Part shown: in pieces, positions 34,651 through 42,797 of the stretch
Layout of the letters: every line of letters begins with the position of its first letter
Position numbering within the stretch: position 1 is the stretch's first letter
NCBI GenBank assembly: GCA_036501535.1
Contig: DASYAE010000263.1
Coordinates: 1-60,096, forward strand
Source of the DNA: DASYAE01 sp036501535
Lineage (GTDB): Bacteria; Actinomycetota; Actinomycetes; Streptomycetales; Catenulisporaceae
Length of the DNA stretch: 60,096 bases
Direction: 5' to 3'
Notes under the pieces: generated by a model
The model's input: the letters and a program-made list of their open reading frames with translations, nothing else
Databases searched by the model: none
Told to the model about the DNA's origin: nothing
Made by a program: the position numbers and the translations under genes

Positions 34651-34767
34651 AGCCAGGCATGGGATTATTAGCATGCTGCAGACGGCTTGTCGACCACACT
34701 TGCACGGCCGGACCATGATTCTCTGGGAGCGTGCTCACCACGAGCCGGACGCGCCGCGGCCGGCGCG

Positions 34768-35454
34768 TCAGCCCGTGCGCAGACGGTCCAGTTCCGCCGC
34801 GTACAGCTCGGCCGGGTCGAATGCCATGCCGGTGAAGTGGCCGGCGAGCTCCAGGGACAGCACGCCGTGCATCCGGGTCCAGGAGACGAGGGCCCGGTGC
34901 AGGACCTGGGCGGGGGCCGAGTACCCGCCGTCCCAGGCCCGGTTTCCGGCGAGGTACGCGTCGAAGGGTGTGGATTCGGCGTCCGTGGCGACGGGAACGC
35001 ACGCGTCGAGCAGCATCGTCATGATCTCCGCGGCGATCAGCGTGACGTCCGCGGGCGCGTGGTACCCGGGCACGGGCGTGCCGTAGATGAGCAGGTACCG
35101 GTGCGGGTCCTCCAGCGCCCAGGCGCGCAGGGCGTGGCCCAGATCTGCGAAATCGGCGCCCTGTGTCCCCGCGGAGGCGGCGTGGAAGGCGTCCGCCAGG
35201 CTGCGGTAGGCGTCCGTGACGAGCTCGGTGATCAGGTCGTCGCGGCTGGCGAAGTAGCGGTAGAGCGCCGGCCCGGTCATCCCCATCTGCTTGGCGATCG
35301 CGTTGAGGGAGAGCGCCGAGGCCCCCGCGGTGGCGATCTGCCGCCAGGCGTGCTCCTTGATCTCCGCGCGCACCTGGGTGCGGTAGCGGGCCCGCGGGGG
35401 CGGGTTCTCGGGGCTGTCGGAAGCCTCGGGCTTCTGGGGGCGTGGCGCGTTCAC
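34768..35454 (-). CDS. TetR-family repressor
   Basis: A 228-residue regulator with an N-terminal TetR helix-turn-helix (ALSLNAIAKQMGMTGPALYRYFASRDDLI) and a C-terminal ligand domain with the WHG-type pattern (LRAWALEDPHRYLLIYGTPVPG). The start is GTG 35454, after which come about 25 disordered Pro/Glu-rich residues. It is divergent from the quinone oxidoreductase gene at 35584 and most likely controls it. The 129-base gap has several GTTA/TAAC half-sites (35455-35467 and 35539-35553) that could be its operator. Confidence 0.88.
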   Translation of the reverse strand: MNAPRPQKPEASDSPENPPPRARYRTQVRAEIKEHAWRQIATAGASALSLNAIAKQMGMTGPALYRYFASRDDLITELVTDAYRSLADAFHAASAGTQGADFADLGHALRAWALEDPHRYLLIYGTPVPGYHAPADVTLIAAEIMTMLLDACVPVATDAESTPFDAYLAGNRAWDGGYSAPAQVLHRALVSWTRMHGVLSLELAGHFTGMAFDPAELYAAELDRLRTG

Positions 35455-35538
35455 GGTTAGAGGTTATCACCATCGGCAGAGGCTCTAAGAATTTTCTCGC
35501 CGCGGTCTTGACGGGGCCCGTGTCCCCTTTCTACAGTC

Positions 35539-35553
35539 GTTATAGCTTCTAAC
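35539..35553. promoter_or_regulatory. Possible TetR operator
   Basis: GTTATAGCTTCTAAC has matching GTTA/TAAC ends around the likely promoter of the oxidoreductase gene. A related GTTAGAGGTTAT lies at 35456-35467 by the TetR start. Symmetry is imperfect. Confidence 0.4.
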
Positions 35554-35583
35554 TGAGGCGATACCCACTAACGGAGGTGTGTG

Positions 35584-36615
35584 ATGACGGCGGAAGAGCG
35601 GATCGAGATCGTCCTGCCCGGCCTGGTCGAGCCCGAGGAGCTGGAGGTGCGCCGAGGCCCGGTCCCGGTGCCCGGCGAGGGGCAGCTGGTCGTGCGGATG
35701 GAGGCGACCGGCGTGTCGTTCGCCGAGCAGCAGATGCGCCGCGGCCGCTACTACGACCAGCCGGCGTTCCCGTTCGTGCCCGGATACGACGTGGTCGGCA
35801 CGGTGCAGGCGGTCGGCGACGGCGTCGAGGGCGGCCTGCTCGGCAAGCGGGTGGCGGCGCTGACGAAGATCGGCGGCTGGTCCACGCACGTGCTGGTCGA
35901 CGCGGCGGACGTCGTCGAGGTGCCCGAGGGCGTCAGCGCGGCCGAGGCGGAGACCGCGGTGCTCAACGGCATCACGGCCTGGCAGATGCTGTACCGCAAG
36001 GCGCATGTGCGCAGCGGCCAGACGATCTTCGTCCACGGCGCGAACGGCGGGGTCGGCTCGCTGCTGGTCCAGCTGGCGAACGCGGCCGGGATAAAGGTCA
36101 TCGGCACCGCCTCCGCGCGGCACCACGACGAGCTGCGCGCCCAGGGCGTCACGCCCATCGACTACCGCACCGAGAACATCCTCGAGCGCGTGCGGGAACT
36201 GGCGCCCGGCGGCGTCGACGCGGTCTTCGACCACGTCGGGGGCGACGGCCTGGCCGACTCCTGGCACATGCTCGCCCCCGGCGGCACCCTGGTCTCCTAC
36301 GGCAGCGCCTCGACCCGCGACGACACCGGGTGGAAGCAGCGGCCGGTCCTCAAGATCCTGGGACAGGTGTGGGCGTGGAACTCCACACCCAACGGGCGCC
36401 ACGCGTACTTCTACAACGTCTGGGCGGGCAAGGCCCTGTCCGCCGACCGCTTCCGGGCCCGCCTACGCGCCGACCTGGCCGAGGTCCTCGCGGCCCTGCA
36501 GCGCGGCGAGATCCGCGCGACGGTGGCCGCCGAGCTGCCCCTCGCCAAGGTCGCCGAGGCCGTGCGCCTGGCCGAGTCCAGCACGGTCACCGGCAAGGTC
36601 GTGCTGATCCCCTGA
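35584..36615 (+). CDS. Zinc-independent MDR/quinone oxidoreductase-family protein
   Basis: A 343-residue medium-chain dehydrogenase/reductase. ATG 35584 is six bases after GGAGG; the GTG three bases earlier is too close. The N-terminal GroES-like domain (GVSFAEQQMRRGRYYDQPAF) lacks the Zn-binding Cys residues, and the Rossmann motif is HGANGGVGSLLVQLANAAG, typical of NADPH:quinone reductases. Such enzymes reduce quinones or enones and are often induced by electrophiles through a divergent TetR repressor, the arrangement seen here. A 12-bp terminator hairpin follows. Confidence 0.9.
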   Translation: MTAEERIEIVLPGLVEPEELEVRRGPVPVPGEGQLVVRMEATGVSFAEQQMRRGRYYDQPAFPFVPGYDVVGTVQAVGDGVEGGLLGKRVAALTKIGGWSTHVLVDAADVVEVPEGVSAAEAETAVLNGITAWQMLYRKAHVRSGQTIFVHGANGGVGSLLVQLANAAGIKVIGTASARHHDELRAQGVTPIDYRTENILERVRELAPGGVDAVFDHVGGDGLADSWHMLAPGGTLVSYGSASTRDDTGWKQRPVLKILGQVWAWNSTPNGRHAYFYNVWAGKALSADRFRARLRADLAEVLAALQRGEIRATVAAELPLAKVAEAVRLAESSTVTGKVVLIP

Positions 36616-36632
36616 GGATCACTCAGACCGCC

Positions 36633-36660
36633 GAGACCGACTGGTGATCCAGTCGGTCTC
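36633..36660. terminator. Perfect 12-bp hairpin terminator
   Basis: GAGACCGACTGG, loop TGAT, CCAGTCGGTCTC, 17 bases after the oxidoreductase stop and before the convergent proline-rich gene. Likely bidirectional. Confidence 0.85.
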
Positions 36661-36714
36661 AGCTGATGGAGACGGTGCAGCTGATGGAGACGGTGTCAGC
36701 TTATGGAGACGATG
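36661..36714. repeat. Three tandem 18-19-bp repeats at the end of the proline-rich gene
   Basis: AGCTGATGGAGACGGTG begins at 36661 and 36679; a variant AGCTTATGGAGACGATG begins at 36698. The third copy contains the last codons and stop of the minus-strand proline-rich gene; the first two would read on as HRLHQL repeats if the stop were lost. Confidence 0.8.
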
Positions 36715-37196
36715 TGCGTCTTGTCGACCGAGTAGGGCGGGGCGTGCTCGTCCACGGCGGGCATCGTCATCCCGGAGGCGCCGATGAAGGCCGGCCCCCC
36801 GGGCACGCCGGAACGCCGGGTCGGCCGCGGCGGGAGCGGCCGGTGCGGCGCCGGAACGGTCGGGACCTCGCCGTCAGGGCTCTGCGGCGCATCGGCGCCG
36901 GCGGCGTCGGCATCGGCCTGGTCGGCTTCCGGTGGCGGCGGGAACGGCAGCGGGTGCGGGAAGCCCGGCACGCGGGGCGCGAGCGGCGGCAGATCCACCG
37001 CGGGCTGCTGCGGCACGGCCTGCGGAGCGGTCGGCGGCACGGCGAGGTCGGCCGGCGGGTCGGTCTGAAGCCGCCTCAGGCCGTCCAGGACGCGGCGCAG
37101 CAGGGCGACGTCCGGGGGCGGCGGCGGGGGCACCCAGGGCGTCCTGATCGGCGGCAGCACGAGGCTGCCGAGCCCGGCGCTGTGACGGCCGGTCAC
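36696..37196 (-). CDS. Proline-rich protein of unknown function
   Basis: A 166-residue protein from GTG 37196 that I cannot assign. The start MTGRHSAGLGSLVLPPIRTP and a helix (VALLRRVLDGLRRL) are followed by a long Pro/Ala/Asp-rich section, and a different C-terminus (GGPAFIGASGMTMPAVDEHA, then PPYSVDKTHIVSIS). No signal peptide or transmembrane helix is visible. The ribosome site is weak. It lies 40 bases after the STAS gene in the same direction and may be co-transcribed with it. The terminal codons are part of a tandem repeat. Reality of the gene rests on its non-random Pro periodicity and conserved-looking ends, so confidence is moderate. Confidence 0.5.
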   Translation of the reverse strand: MTGRHSAGLGSLVLPPIRTPWVPPPPPPDVALLRRVLDGLRRLQTDPPADLAVPPTAPQAVPQQPAVDLPPLAPRVPGFPHPLPFPPPPEADQADADAAGADAPQSPDGEVPTVPAPHRPLPPRPTRRSGVPGGPAFIGASGMTMPAVDEHAPPYSVDKTHIVSIS

Positions 37197-37236
37197 TGCG
37201 GCGGGCCCGCGTCGCGGCCCTGGGGTTCCCAGCGGT

Positions 37237-37626
37237 TCAATTAACTCCCAACTCCAGGGAGCCGAGGTGGCAGAGGGCGGTCGGGACGGTGTCGAAGACG
37301 GGCATGACCCGCAGCACGCCGGTGATGCGCAGGGTCCGCCGGATCGAGTCCGGGGTCGCGGCGAGCACCAGCGCCCCGCCGCAGGCCCGCGCCCGCTTCA
37401 CGCCGCCGATAAGCACGCCGAGGCCGGATGAATCCATGAAGGTCACCTCCGCCATGTCTACCGCGAGCAGATTCCGACCGGCTGCGTCGAGCTCGGTGAG
37501 CGCAGACCGCAGCGATCCCGCAGTGTACACATCCAACTCGCCGCGGGCCTCCACAACCGCATAAGCTCCCTCGGGCCAAGCGAACATGTCCGGCACCCCG
37601 GCTGCCGGGACAAGCAGGTTGGCCAC
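37237..37626 (-). CDS. STAS-domain anti-sigma factor antagonist
   Basis: A 129-residue SpoIIAA/RsbV-like protein. The phosphorylatable serine lies in the standard site FMDSSGLGVLIGG, following the beta strand LLAVDMAEVT. In such partner-switching systems the unphosphorylated antagonist frees a sigma factor from a kinase/anti-sigma. GTG 37626 follows AAGGAG at five bases. No anti-sigma kinase or sigma gene is adjacent. It lies 72 bases downstream of the XRE regulator in the same direction, so it may belong to that developmental-type cluster. Confidence 0.9.
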   Translation of the reverse strand: MANLLVPAAGVPDMFAWPEGAYAVVEARGELDVYTAGSLRSALTELDAAGRNLLAVDMAEVTFMDSSGLGVLIGGVKRARACGGALVLAATPDSIRRTLRITGVLRVMPVFDTVPTALCHLGSLELGVN

Positions 37627-37698
37627 TGGTGCTCCTTACGATTCCGAGTTCGTCGCCCGCTGCCTGCTCGGACCGTAGGGGGCTGATGCAGGCTCCGG

Positions 37699-38550
37699 CT
37701 AGTTTGTTGCTCGGTGTTGCTCCCATTCGTCGAGGGCTGATTGAATCACCTCGCGGGCCTGGTCTCCGTATACGGCGACACGTGCGTAATGGTCGAATAC
37801 GCGCGCGTACATGGCTATCTCGCCGGGCTGCTCCATGCGGATCGCCGCCGAATACGTCTCCGTCTCCACCACCGCGTCGTCGAAGATCCAGAACTCGCAC
37901 AGCGGCATGTACTGGCGCACCGAGGTCGGCACCACGCCCAGGTGCACCCGCGGCAGCCGCGAGACCTCGAGCAGGTAGGCCAGCTGCTCGGTCATCACCT
38001 CCGGCGAGGCCATCGCCGTGCGCAGGGCCGCCTCGCACATCACGAAGTGGAACATCCGCTCGCCGGAGCGGATCAGCCGGCCGCGCTCCATCCGGGCGTC
38101 GACGGCCTGTTCGACGTCTGCCGGCGTCTGCGTCATGTCCGAGAACTCGGCGAGCCGCACGGTCGCGTAGGGGCGCGTCTGGAGCGCTCCCGGGACCATG
38201 AACATCGTGAACACCCGGTAGCGGCGGGCGGACATCTCGCTGGCGAGGATCTCGCGCTGGTAGCGCGCGGCTCCGGCGCGCATCAGGCGGCGCAGCTCGA
38301 CGTACATCTTCTCGATCCCTCGCGCCGTGGCCAGGAGGTCGGGCAGCTGGGACTCGGCCCGGCAGTGGAGGCACCACAGCTCGAGGTCCGCGGCGGACGG
38401 GGCGGTGGTGCCGTGCTCGATCTTCGAGACCTTGGTGAAGTGCCAGTCGCACAGCTCGGCCAGCTGCCGGCCGCTGAGCCGCGCGTCCTTGCGCAGCTCG
38501 CGCAGCCGGGTGCCCAGCGCCTCCCGGGCGGCCTGTACCGAGGTGGACAT
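37699..38550 (-). CDS. XRE-family regulator with DUF5753 domain (WhiJ-like)
   Basis: A 283-residue protein: an XRE helix-turn-helix (LGTRLRELRKDARLSGRQLAELC, WHFTKVSKIEHG) in residues 12-70 and a DUF5753 domain after it (FTMFMVPGALQTRPYATVRL, PEVMTEQLAYLLEV, EFWIFDDAVVETETYSA). These regulators occur in many copies in sporulating actinomycetes, usually beside small partner genes, and affect development and antibiotic production. It starts two bases after the DUF6879 stop (38553), so translation is coupled. The operon order is small protein, DUF6879, XRE, then probably STAS. Confidence 0.9.
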   Translation of the reverse strand: MSTSVQAAREALGTRLRELRKDARLSGRQLAELCDWHFTKVSKIEHGTTAPSAADLELWCLHCRAESQLPDLLATARGIEKMYVELRRLMRAGAARYQREILASEMSARRYRVFTMFMVPGALQTRPYATVRLAEFSDMTQTPADVEQAVDARMERGRLIRSGERMFHFVMCEAALRTAMASPEVMTEQLAYLLEVSRLPRVHLGVVPTSVRQYMPLCEFWIFDDAVVETETYSAAIRMEQPGEIAMYARVFDHYARVAVYGDQAREVIQSALDEWEQHRATN

Positions 38551-38552
38551 CG

Positions 38553-39077
38553 TCAGAGCTCATATTCGCTGTGCGGGATGCCGAGGGTCCAGACCGCCTC
38601 GAAGGCCTCGGCGCACAGCCGGGCCACCCGCGGCTCGGTGGTCAGCTCGTTGCCGAGCCAGCCGCCGTCGCCGGTGAAGTGGTTGAACAGCACGGTGCGG
38701 CCGTCGAAGATCCAGAAGTCGTTGCCCGGCAGCGCCAGCCCGGAGGCCTGCGTGCGCGGCAGCCACCGCACGTCCTCACCGGCCTCGACGTTCGCCGCCG
38801 TGCCCTCGTACTCGAACCGGATGTACTCGCTGACCGGCTCGGACACGATGCGGGCGCGGCGCAGCCGCACCCCGCGTGCCCTCGTGCCGCGCATCAACTC
38901 GAGCCACCCGCCCCTGCTCTCCGCGTCCCGTTCCGGACCCCAGTCGCCGGCCCGCCAGGTGGCGATGTCGGCCAACTCCTCCGCCACCGCGTAGACGTCC
39001 CGCATCTCCAGGTGGCACGCCGACTGCCGGCACTCGGCGAAGAGCCGAGCCCAGTCGTCAGGCGTCAGTGTGTCCAT
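38553..39077 (-). CDS. DUF6879-family protein
   Basis: A 174-residue protein starting at ATG 39077 (MDTLTPDDWARLFAECRQSA); GGAGG lies nine bases upstream, while an ATG six bases earlier is too close to it. The family pattern is clear: a tail of VRWLPR, LALPGNDFWIFDGRTVLFNHF and a C-terminal helix WTLGIPHSEYEL. These proteins typically accompany XRE/DUF5753 regulators and the shared phrase FWIFD occurs in both this protein and the neighbouring regulator. The molecular role is unknown; it may bind or modify the regulator. It overlaps the small upstream gene by about 20 bases. Confidence 0.85.
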   Translation of the reverse strand: MDTLTPDDWARLFAECRQSACHLEMRDVYAVAEELADIATWRAGDWGPERDAESRGGWLELMRGTRARGVRLRRARIVSEPVSEYIRFEYEGTAANVEAGEDVRWLPRTQASGLALPGNDFWIFDGRTVLFNHFTGDGGWLGNELTTEPRVARLCAEAFEAVWTLGIPHSEYEL

Positions 39078-39282
39078 CCGCATCGTCCTCCGCCAGCAGA
39101 TAGGTCAACAGGGACGCAGGCACCCGGACGACCGTCTCCCCACCCGGGATCTTCATCTGCGCCAGATCGGCGGGCTCGTCGATGATGTACCCCTGGACGA
39201 TGTAGTCTCCGCTCTCATCGTCCCGGTACAGGCGCGGCGAGCCGCCCTGCCCAGTATCTCCGCCGACGAACGATATCCGCAT
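39058..39282 (-). CDS. Small acidic protein of the XRE/DUF6879 cluster
   Basis: A 74-residue protein from ATG 39282, with AGGGGCG upstream. It begins MRISFVGGDTGQGGSPRLYR, continues with a beta-rich centre (DYIVQGYIIDEPADLAQMKI, GGETVVRVPASLL) and ends acidic (LLAEDDADGHTDA). Short proteins of this kind frequently precede or follow WhiJ-like regulators in actinomycetes. Its stop lies inside the start of the DUF6879 gene, so it is the first gene of that operon. No enzymatic motif. Confidence 0.8.
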   Translation of the reverse strand: MRISFVGGDTGQGGSPRLYRDDESGDYIVQGYIIDEPADLAQMKIPGGETVVRVPASLLTYLLAEDDADGHTDA

Positions 39283-39552
39283 GGTCGCCCCTTCACACAC
39301 CGAAGGTTGCACGAACTTGCTTGGTCGTTGCGGATATTCCACCCGGACTGAACTGCGGTCAAGGGCGCACACGGGCCTCGCGAAGGCACCACGGCGGCAG
39401 ACGGGCCCGGACGTGTTTCGGCCCTGTTTCGGAACCCGGGCCCGTATATCGCGTGCCTTCCTTCGCGCCGCCCGGCACGGCGCTGTGCCGGTCCGCGCGC
39501 CCCGCCCGTAGGGTGATCGCGTGGGAGGGGCGGACTCGAGGAGGAGGCAGCT

Positions 39553-40887
39553 GTGACCGGAACACCGGCCGGAGGCGCCGGCGCGGATCAGGACCCGGGC
39601 TCATCGGCTTCGCAGGCGGCGCGCACGGCGCTGGCGGGGCTGGACGCGGCGCTGCGGGAAAGGCTCGCGGACCTGTACCGCGACCTGCATGAGCATCCTG
39701 AGCTCTCGTTCGCCGAGACGCGCACCGCCGGCATCGTCGCGCAGGCGGCCGCGGAGCTCGGCTACGAGGTCACGCCGGGCGTGGGCCGCACGGGCGTGGT
39801 CGCGGTGCTGCGCAACGGCGCGGGGCCGAACGTGTTGCTGCGGGCCGACTTCGACGCGTTGCCGGTACTGGAGCAGACCGGTCTGCCCTACGCGTCCAAG
39901 GCGACCGGCGTCGACCCCGACGGCAGGACGGTGCCGGTCATGCACGCGTGCGGGCACGATATGCACGTCGCGTGCCTACTCGGCGCCATGGAACTGCTGG
40001 CGCACTCCCGCAGCCTGTGGTCGGGCACGCTGATCGCCGTGTTCCAGCCGGCCGAGGAAGTCGGCGAGGGCGCGCGGGCGATGATCGCAGACGACTTCTA
40101 TGCCCGCTTCGGCCGGCCGGACGTCGTGCTGGGCCAGCACGTCCTGCCGACGCCGTCGGGCACCATCGGCGGACACGCCGGGCCGTGCTTCTCGGGGACG
40201 GACTCGATGCGGGTCACGATGTTCGGCCGGGGCGGGCACGGCGCCTTCCCGGAGTCGGCGGTCGATCCGGTGGTGATGGCGGCGGCGACGGTGCTGCGGC
40301 TGCAGACCGTCGTCTCGCGCGAGGTCGCCGCGAGCGACTCGGCGGTGGTCACCGTCGGGTCGATCCACGCCGGGACGAAGGACAACATCATCCCGGACGA
40401 CGCGGAGTTCACCGTCAACGTGCGCTCCTTCACCGCGCCGGTGCGCGAGAAGGTGCTCGCCGGGGTCAGGCGCGTCATCAAGGCCGAGTCCGACGCGTCG
40501 GGCGCGCCGCGCGATCCGCAGTACACGCCGATCTCGACGTTCCCCGTACTGGTCAACGACGAGGCCGCGACCGCCCGCACCAACGGCGCGCTGCGCGCGG
40601 CGCTCGGCGGGCAGCGGGTGCTCGATCCGGGGGTGATCCCGGGCAGCGAGGACGTCGGCCTGTTCGGCACCGAGGCGGGCGTGCCGGTCTGCTACTGGAT
40701 CTTCGGCGGGGCCGACCCGGCCCCTTTCGCCGGCGCGACCACGCTGGAGCAGCTGCAGTCGGTGGTGCGCGGCCTGCCGACGAACCACTCGCCGCTGTTC
40801 GCCCCGGTGATCGAGCCGACGCTCAGCACCGGCGTCAGCGCTCTGACCGTCGCCGCGCTGGCCTGGCTGGCGGCGGCCGCCGGCTGA
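39553..40887 (+). CDS. M20D-family amidohydrolase (hippurate/N-acyl amino acid hydrolase type)
   Basis: A 444-residue zinc peptidase-fold enzyme. GTG 39553 follows GGAGG. The di-metal ligands are visible: MHACGHDMHVA (Cys/His), PAEEVGEGARAM (Glu-Glu) and GQHVLPTPSG (His), with a late metal-binding His expected near NHSPLF. Such enzymes remove acyl groups from amino acids (hippurate, IAA conjugates, N-acetyl compounds). There is no signal peptide. It stands alone; upstream genes are divergent. Confidence 0.9.
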   Translation: MTGTPAGGAGADQDPGSSASQAARTALAGLDAALRERLADLYRDLHEHPELSFAETRTAGIVAQAAAELGYEVTPGVGRTGVVAVLRNGAGPNVLLRADFDALPVLEQTGLPYASKATGVDPDGRTVPVMHACGHDMHVACLLGAMELLAHSRSLWSGTLIAVFQPAEEVGEGARAMIADDFYARFGRPDVVLGQHVLPTPSGTIGGHAGPCFSGTDSMRVTMFGRGGHGAFPESAVDPVVMAAATVLRLQTVVSREVAASDSAVVTVGSIHAGTKDNIIPDDAEFTVNVRSFTAPVREKVLAGVRRVIKAESDASGAPRDPQYTPISTFPVLVNDEAATARTNGALRAALGGQRVLDPGVIPGSEDVGLFGTEAGVPVCYWIFGGADPAPFAGATTLEQLQSVVRGLPTNHSPLFAPVIEPTLSTGVSALTVAALAWLAAAAG

Positions 40888-41049
40888 CCGGCCCGGCCTT
40901 GATCCGACACGCGGCCGGGAAAAACTCCCGCGGAAAAGTCGTTGGCGGGCGCCCCTCCCCGCGCTCCCACTGACGCAAGGATCCGCGACACGCGGTCTGG
41001 ATGTCGCATGGCCTGCGCGGACGTGCGCGGGCCGCGACCTGAGGCGCGA

Positions 41050-41086
41050 GCACCCGTCCCAGGCGGAAGAGGGGAGGGACGGGTGC
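41050..41086. terminator. Hairpin between amidohydrolase and sigma factor genes
   Basis: GCACCCGTCCC and GGGACGGGTGC form a perfect 11-bp stem with a purine-rich 15-base loop, 59 bases before the sigma-factor start. It may end the amidohydrolase transcript or act in the sigma gene's leader. Confidence 0.6.
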
Positions 41087-41144
41087 ACGTGCCAAGGCCG
41101 GCCGGCATTCCTCACACGGCGCCGCCCGGCGCTACTGTGCGCAT

Positions 41145-42782
41145 GTGGATGACCGGGACATCGTCGCCGCGATGCGCGGCGAGGATGCTGCGGCCGGGTT
41201 GGCGAGCGCCTACGACGCCTATGCCGGCAAGCTTCACGCCTATTGCTGGACTCTGCTGCACGACCACGACGCGGCGTCCGACGCGGTGCAGGACACGTTC
41301 ATCGTGGCCGGACGCTGCATCGAGCAGCTGCGCGATCCGGGCCGGCTGCGCCCCTGGCTCTACGCCGTGGCGCGCAACGAGTGTCTGCGGCAGCTGCGTT
41401 CCGCGGCGCGCTCGGCCCCGCTGGACGAGGCGGGCGACGTGACGGACGAGTCGGCGCCCGAAGCCGAGCGGGGCCTGCGCCGGGACGAGACGCGCGACCT
41501 GGTCTGGTCGGCCGCGCGGGGGCTGAACCCAGGCGAGTACGAGGTGCTGGAGCTGCACCTGCGGCACGAGCTGGAGGGCGAGGACCTGGCGGCGGCGCTC
41601 GGCGTCAACCGCAACCACGCGCACGCGCTGCTCTCCCGGGCCCGCGCGCAGTTCGAGGTCTCCCTCTCCGCGCTGCTGGTCGCGCGCACCGGGCGCGAGT
41701 CCTGCCCGGAGCTCGACGCGCTGCTGGCGGGCTGGGACGGCAGCATCACGGTGCTGCTGCGCAAGCGGATCAACCGGCACATCGAGCACTGCGACATCTG
41801 CGGCGAGCGCAAGAAGCGCGAGCTGCAGCCGGCCCTGCTGCTGTCCGCGCTGCCGTTCGTGCTGGCTCCGGCGGCGCTGCGGGACCGGCTGATCAAGCTG
41901 GTGGCGGACCCGCGGATGGAGGGCTACCGCCGGATGGTGGCGGACCGGGCGGCGCCGTTCCGCCCGGACGGCTTCGTCCAGCCCCTCGACGGCGGCGCCG
42001 GCATGTTCGGATCGCAGGGGAACAGCCAGAGTGGCGAGGGCCCCGGCGATGGAGGCGGTGGCGGCGGCGCTGCCGGCGGCGGGGGCGGAAGTGGTGACGC
42101 AGACGCCGACGATGCGGCCTCGGCTCACAACATGCGCAAGAAGGCACGGAACGCGGCGCTGCTGGCGCTGCTCCTGCTGTTGCTGATCAGCACGGCCGCG
42201 GTCGTCACGGTCAAAACCGTGTTCGCATCGCCGAGCGCGGCGAGCAGCACGCCGAAGCCGTCCGCCACGGGCGTGACGTCGTCCCTCGTGTTGCCGCCCG
42301 CCATCCTCCCGTCGACCTCTCCGAGCCCGAGCGCGTCGCCGTCACCGTCTCAGTCCGCGTCGCCGAGCCCTTCGCAGAGCCGGGCGGCGACTCCGAGTCC
42401 TGCCGCGCCGCCGTCGAGCTCCTCGCCGCCGCCGACCTCGGCTTCTCCGTCACCGCCTCCTCCGCCGCCGCCGATGCTCGTGGCCAATCCGAACACGGTC
42501 AACATGACGTATGACGAGACCGGCGAGGAAGCGTCCTTCTCCGTGAGCGTCTCGAGCGGCATCGCCGTCGGCACGCTGACGATCACCTCGGCCAACACGA
42601 CCTTCCTGAACACCTCGTTCAGGCAGAACCCCGGAGCCACATCGATATCCGTGCTTGCGTACTCGAGCGACGACAGTTCGCCCAACGACAACGCGGGTCC
42701 GGTCGATCTCACCATCTCCTCGAACAACGGCGCGACGACCATCACTGTGGCTGTGTACTGGGAGTTCAGCCCCATCCAGTAG
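41145..42782 (+). CDS. ECF sigma factor fused to a ZAS-type zinc motif, one membrane helix and an outer domain
   Basis: A single 545-residue frame joins parts normally encoded by two genes. Residues 18-90 are sigma region 2 (YAGKLHAYCWTLLHDHDAAS, LRPWLYAVARNECLRQLR); 110-180 are region 4 (LNPGEYEVLELHLRHELEGE, LGVNRNHAHALLSRARAQF). Residues 187-222 include C187 and the H212-x3-C216-x2-C219 pattern of zinc anti-sigma domains. After a Gly-rich part a transmembrane helix lies at about 337-358, then a Ser/Pro linker (362-443) and an extracytoplasmic beta domain (444-545), BACON/Ig-like by appearance. Sigma factors with anti-sigma-like C-terminal extensions are known; release by proteolysis or conformational signal would be needed. 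The start is GTG 41145; no strong ribosome site, suggesting a leaderless mRNA is possible. Confidence 0.85.
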   Translation: MDDRDIVAAMRGEDAAAGLASAYDAYAGKLHAYCWTLLHDHDAASDAVQDTFIVAGRCIEQLRDPGRLRPWLYAVARNECLRQLRSAARSAPLDEAGDVTDESAPEAERGLRRDETRDLVWSAARGLNPGEYEVLELHLRHELEGEDLAAALGVNRNHAHALLSRARAQFEVSLSALLVARTGRESCPELDALLAGWDGSITVLLRKRINRHIEHCDICGERKKRELQPALLLSALPFVLAPAALRDRLIKLVADPRMEGYRRMVADRAAPFRPDGFVQPLDGGAGMFGSQGNSQSGEGPGDGGGGGGAAGGGGGSGDADADDAASAHNMRKKARNAALLALLLLLLISTAAVVTVKTVFASPSAASSTPKPSATGVTSSLVLPPAILPSTSPSPSASPSPSQSASPSPSQSRAATPSPAAPPSSSSPPPTSASPSPPPPPPPMLVANPNTVNMTYDETGEEASFSVSVSSGIAVGTLTITSANTTFLNTSFRQNPGATSISVLAYSSDDSSPNDNAGPVDLTISSNNGATTITVAVYWEFSPIQ

Positions 42783-42797
42783 CCCGCCCGCCGGCCC

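Noticed and set aside
34724..34740. Fourth complete LacI operator (TGGGAGCGTGCTCACCA)
   Set aside because: Only one half-site is good and the spacing is changed, so it is noted only as a half-site.
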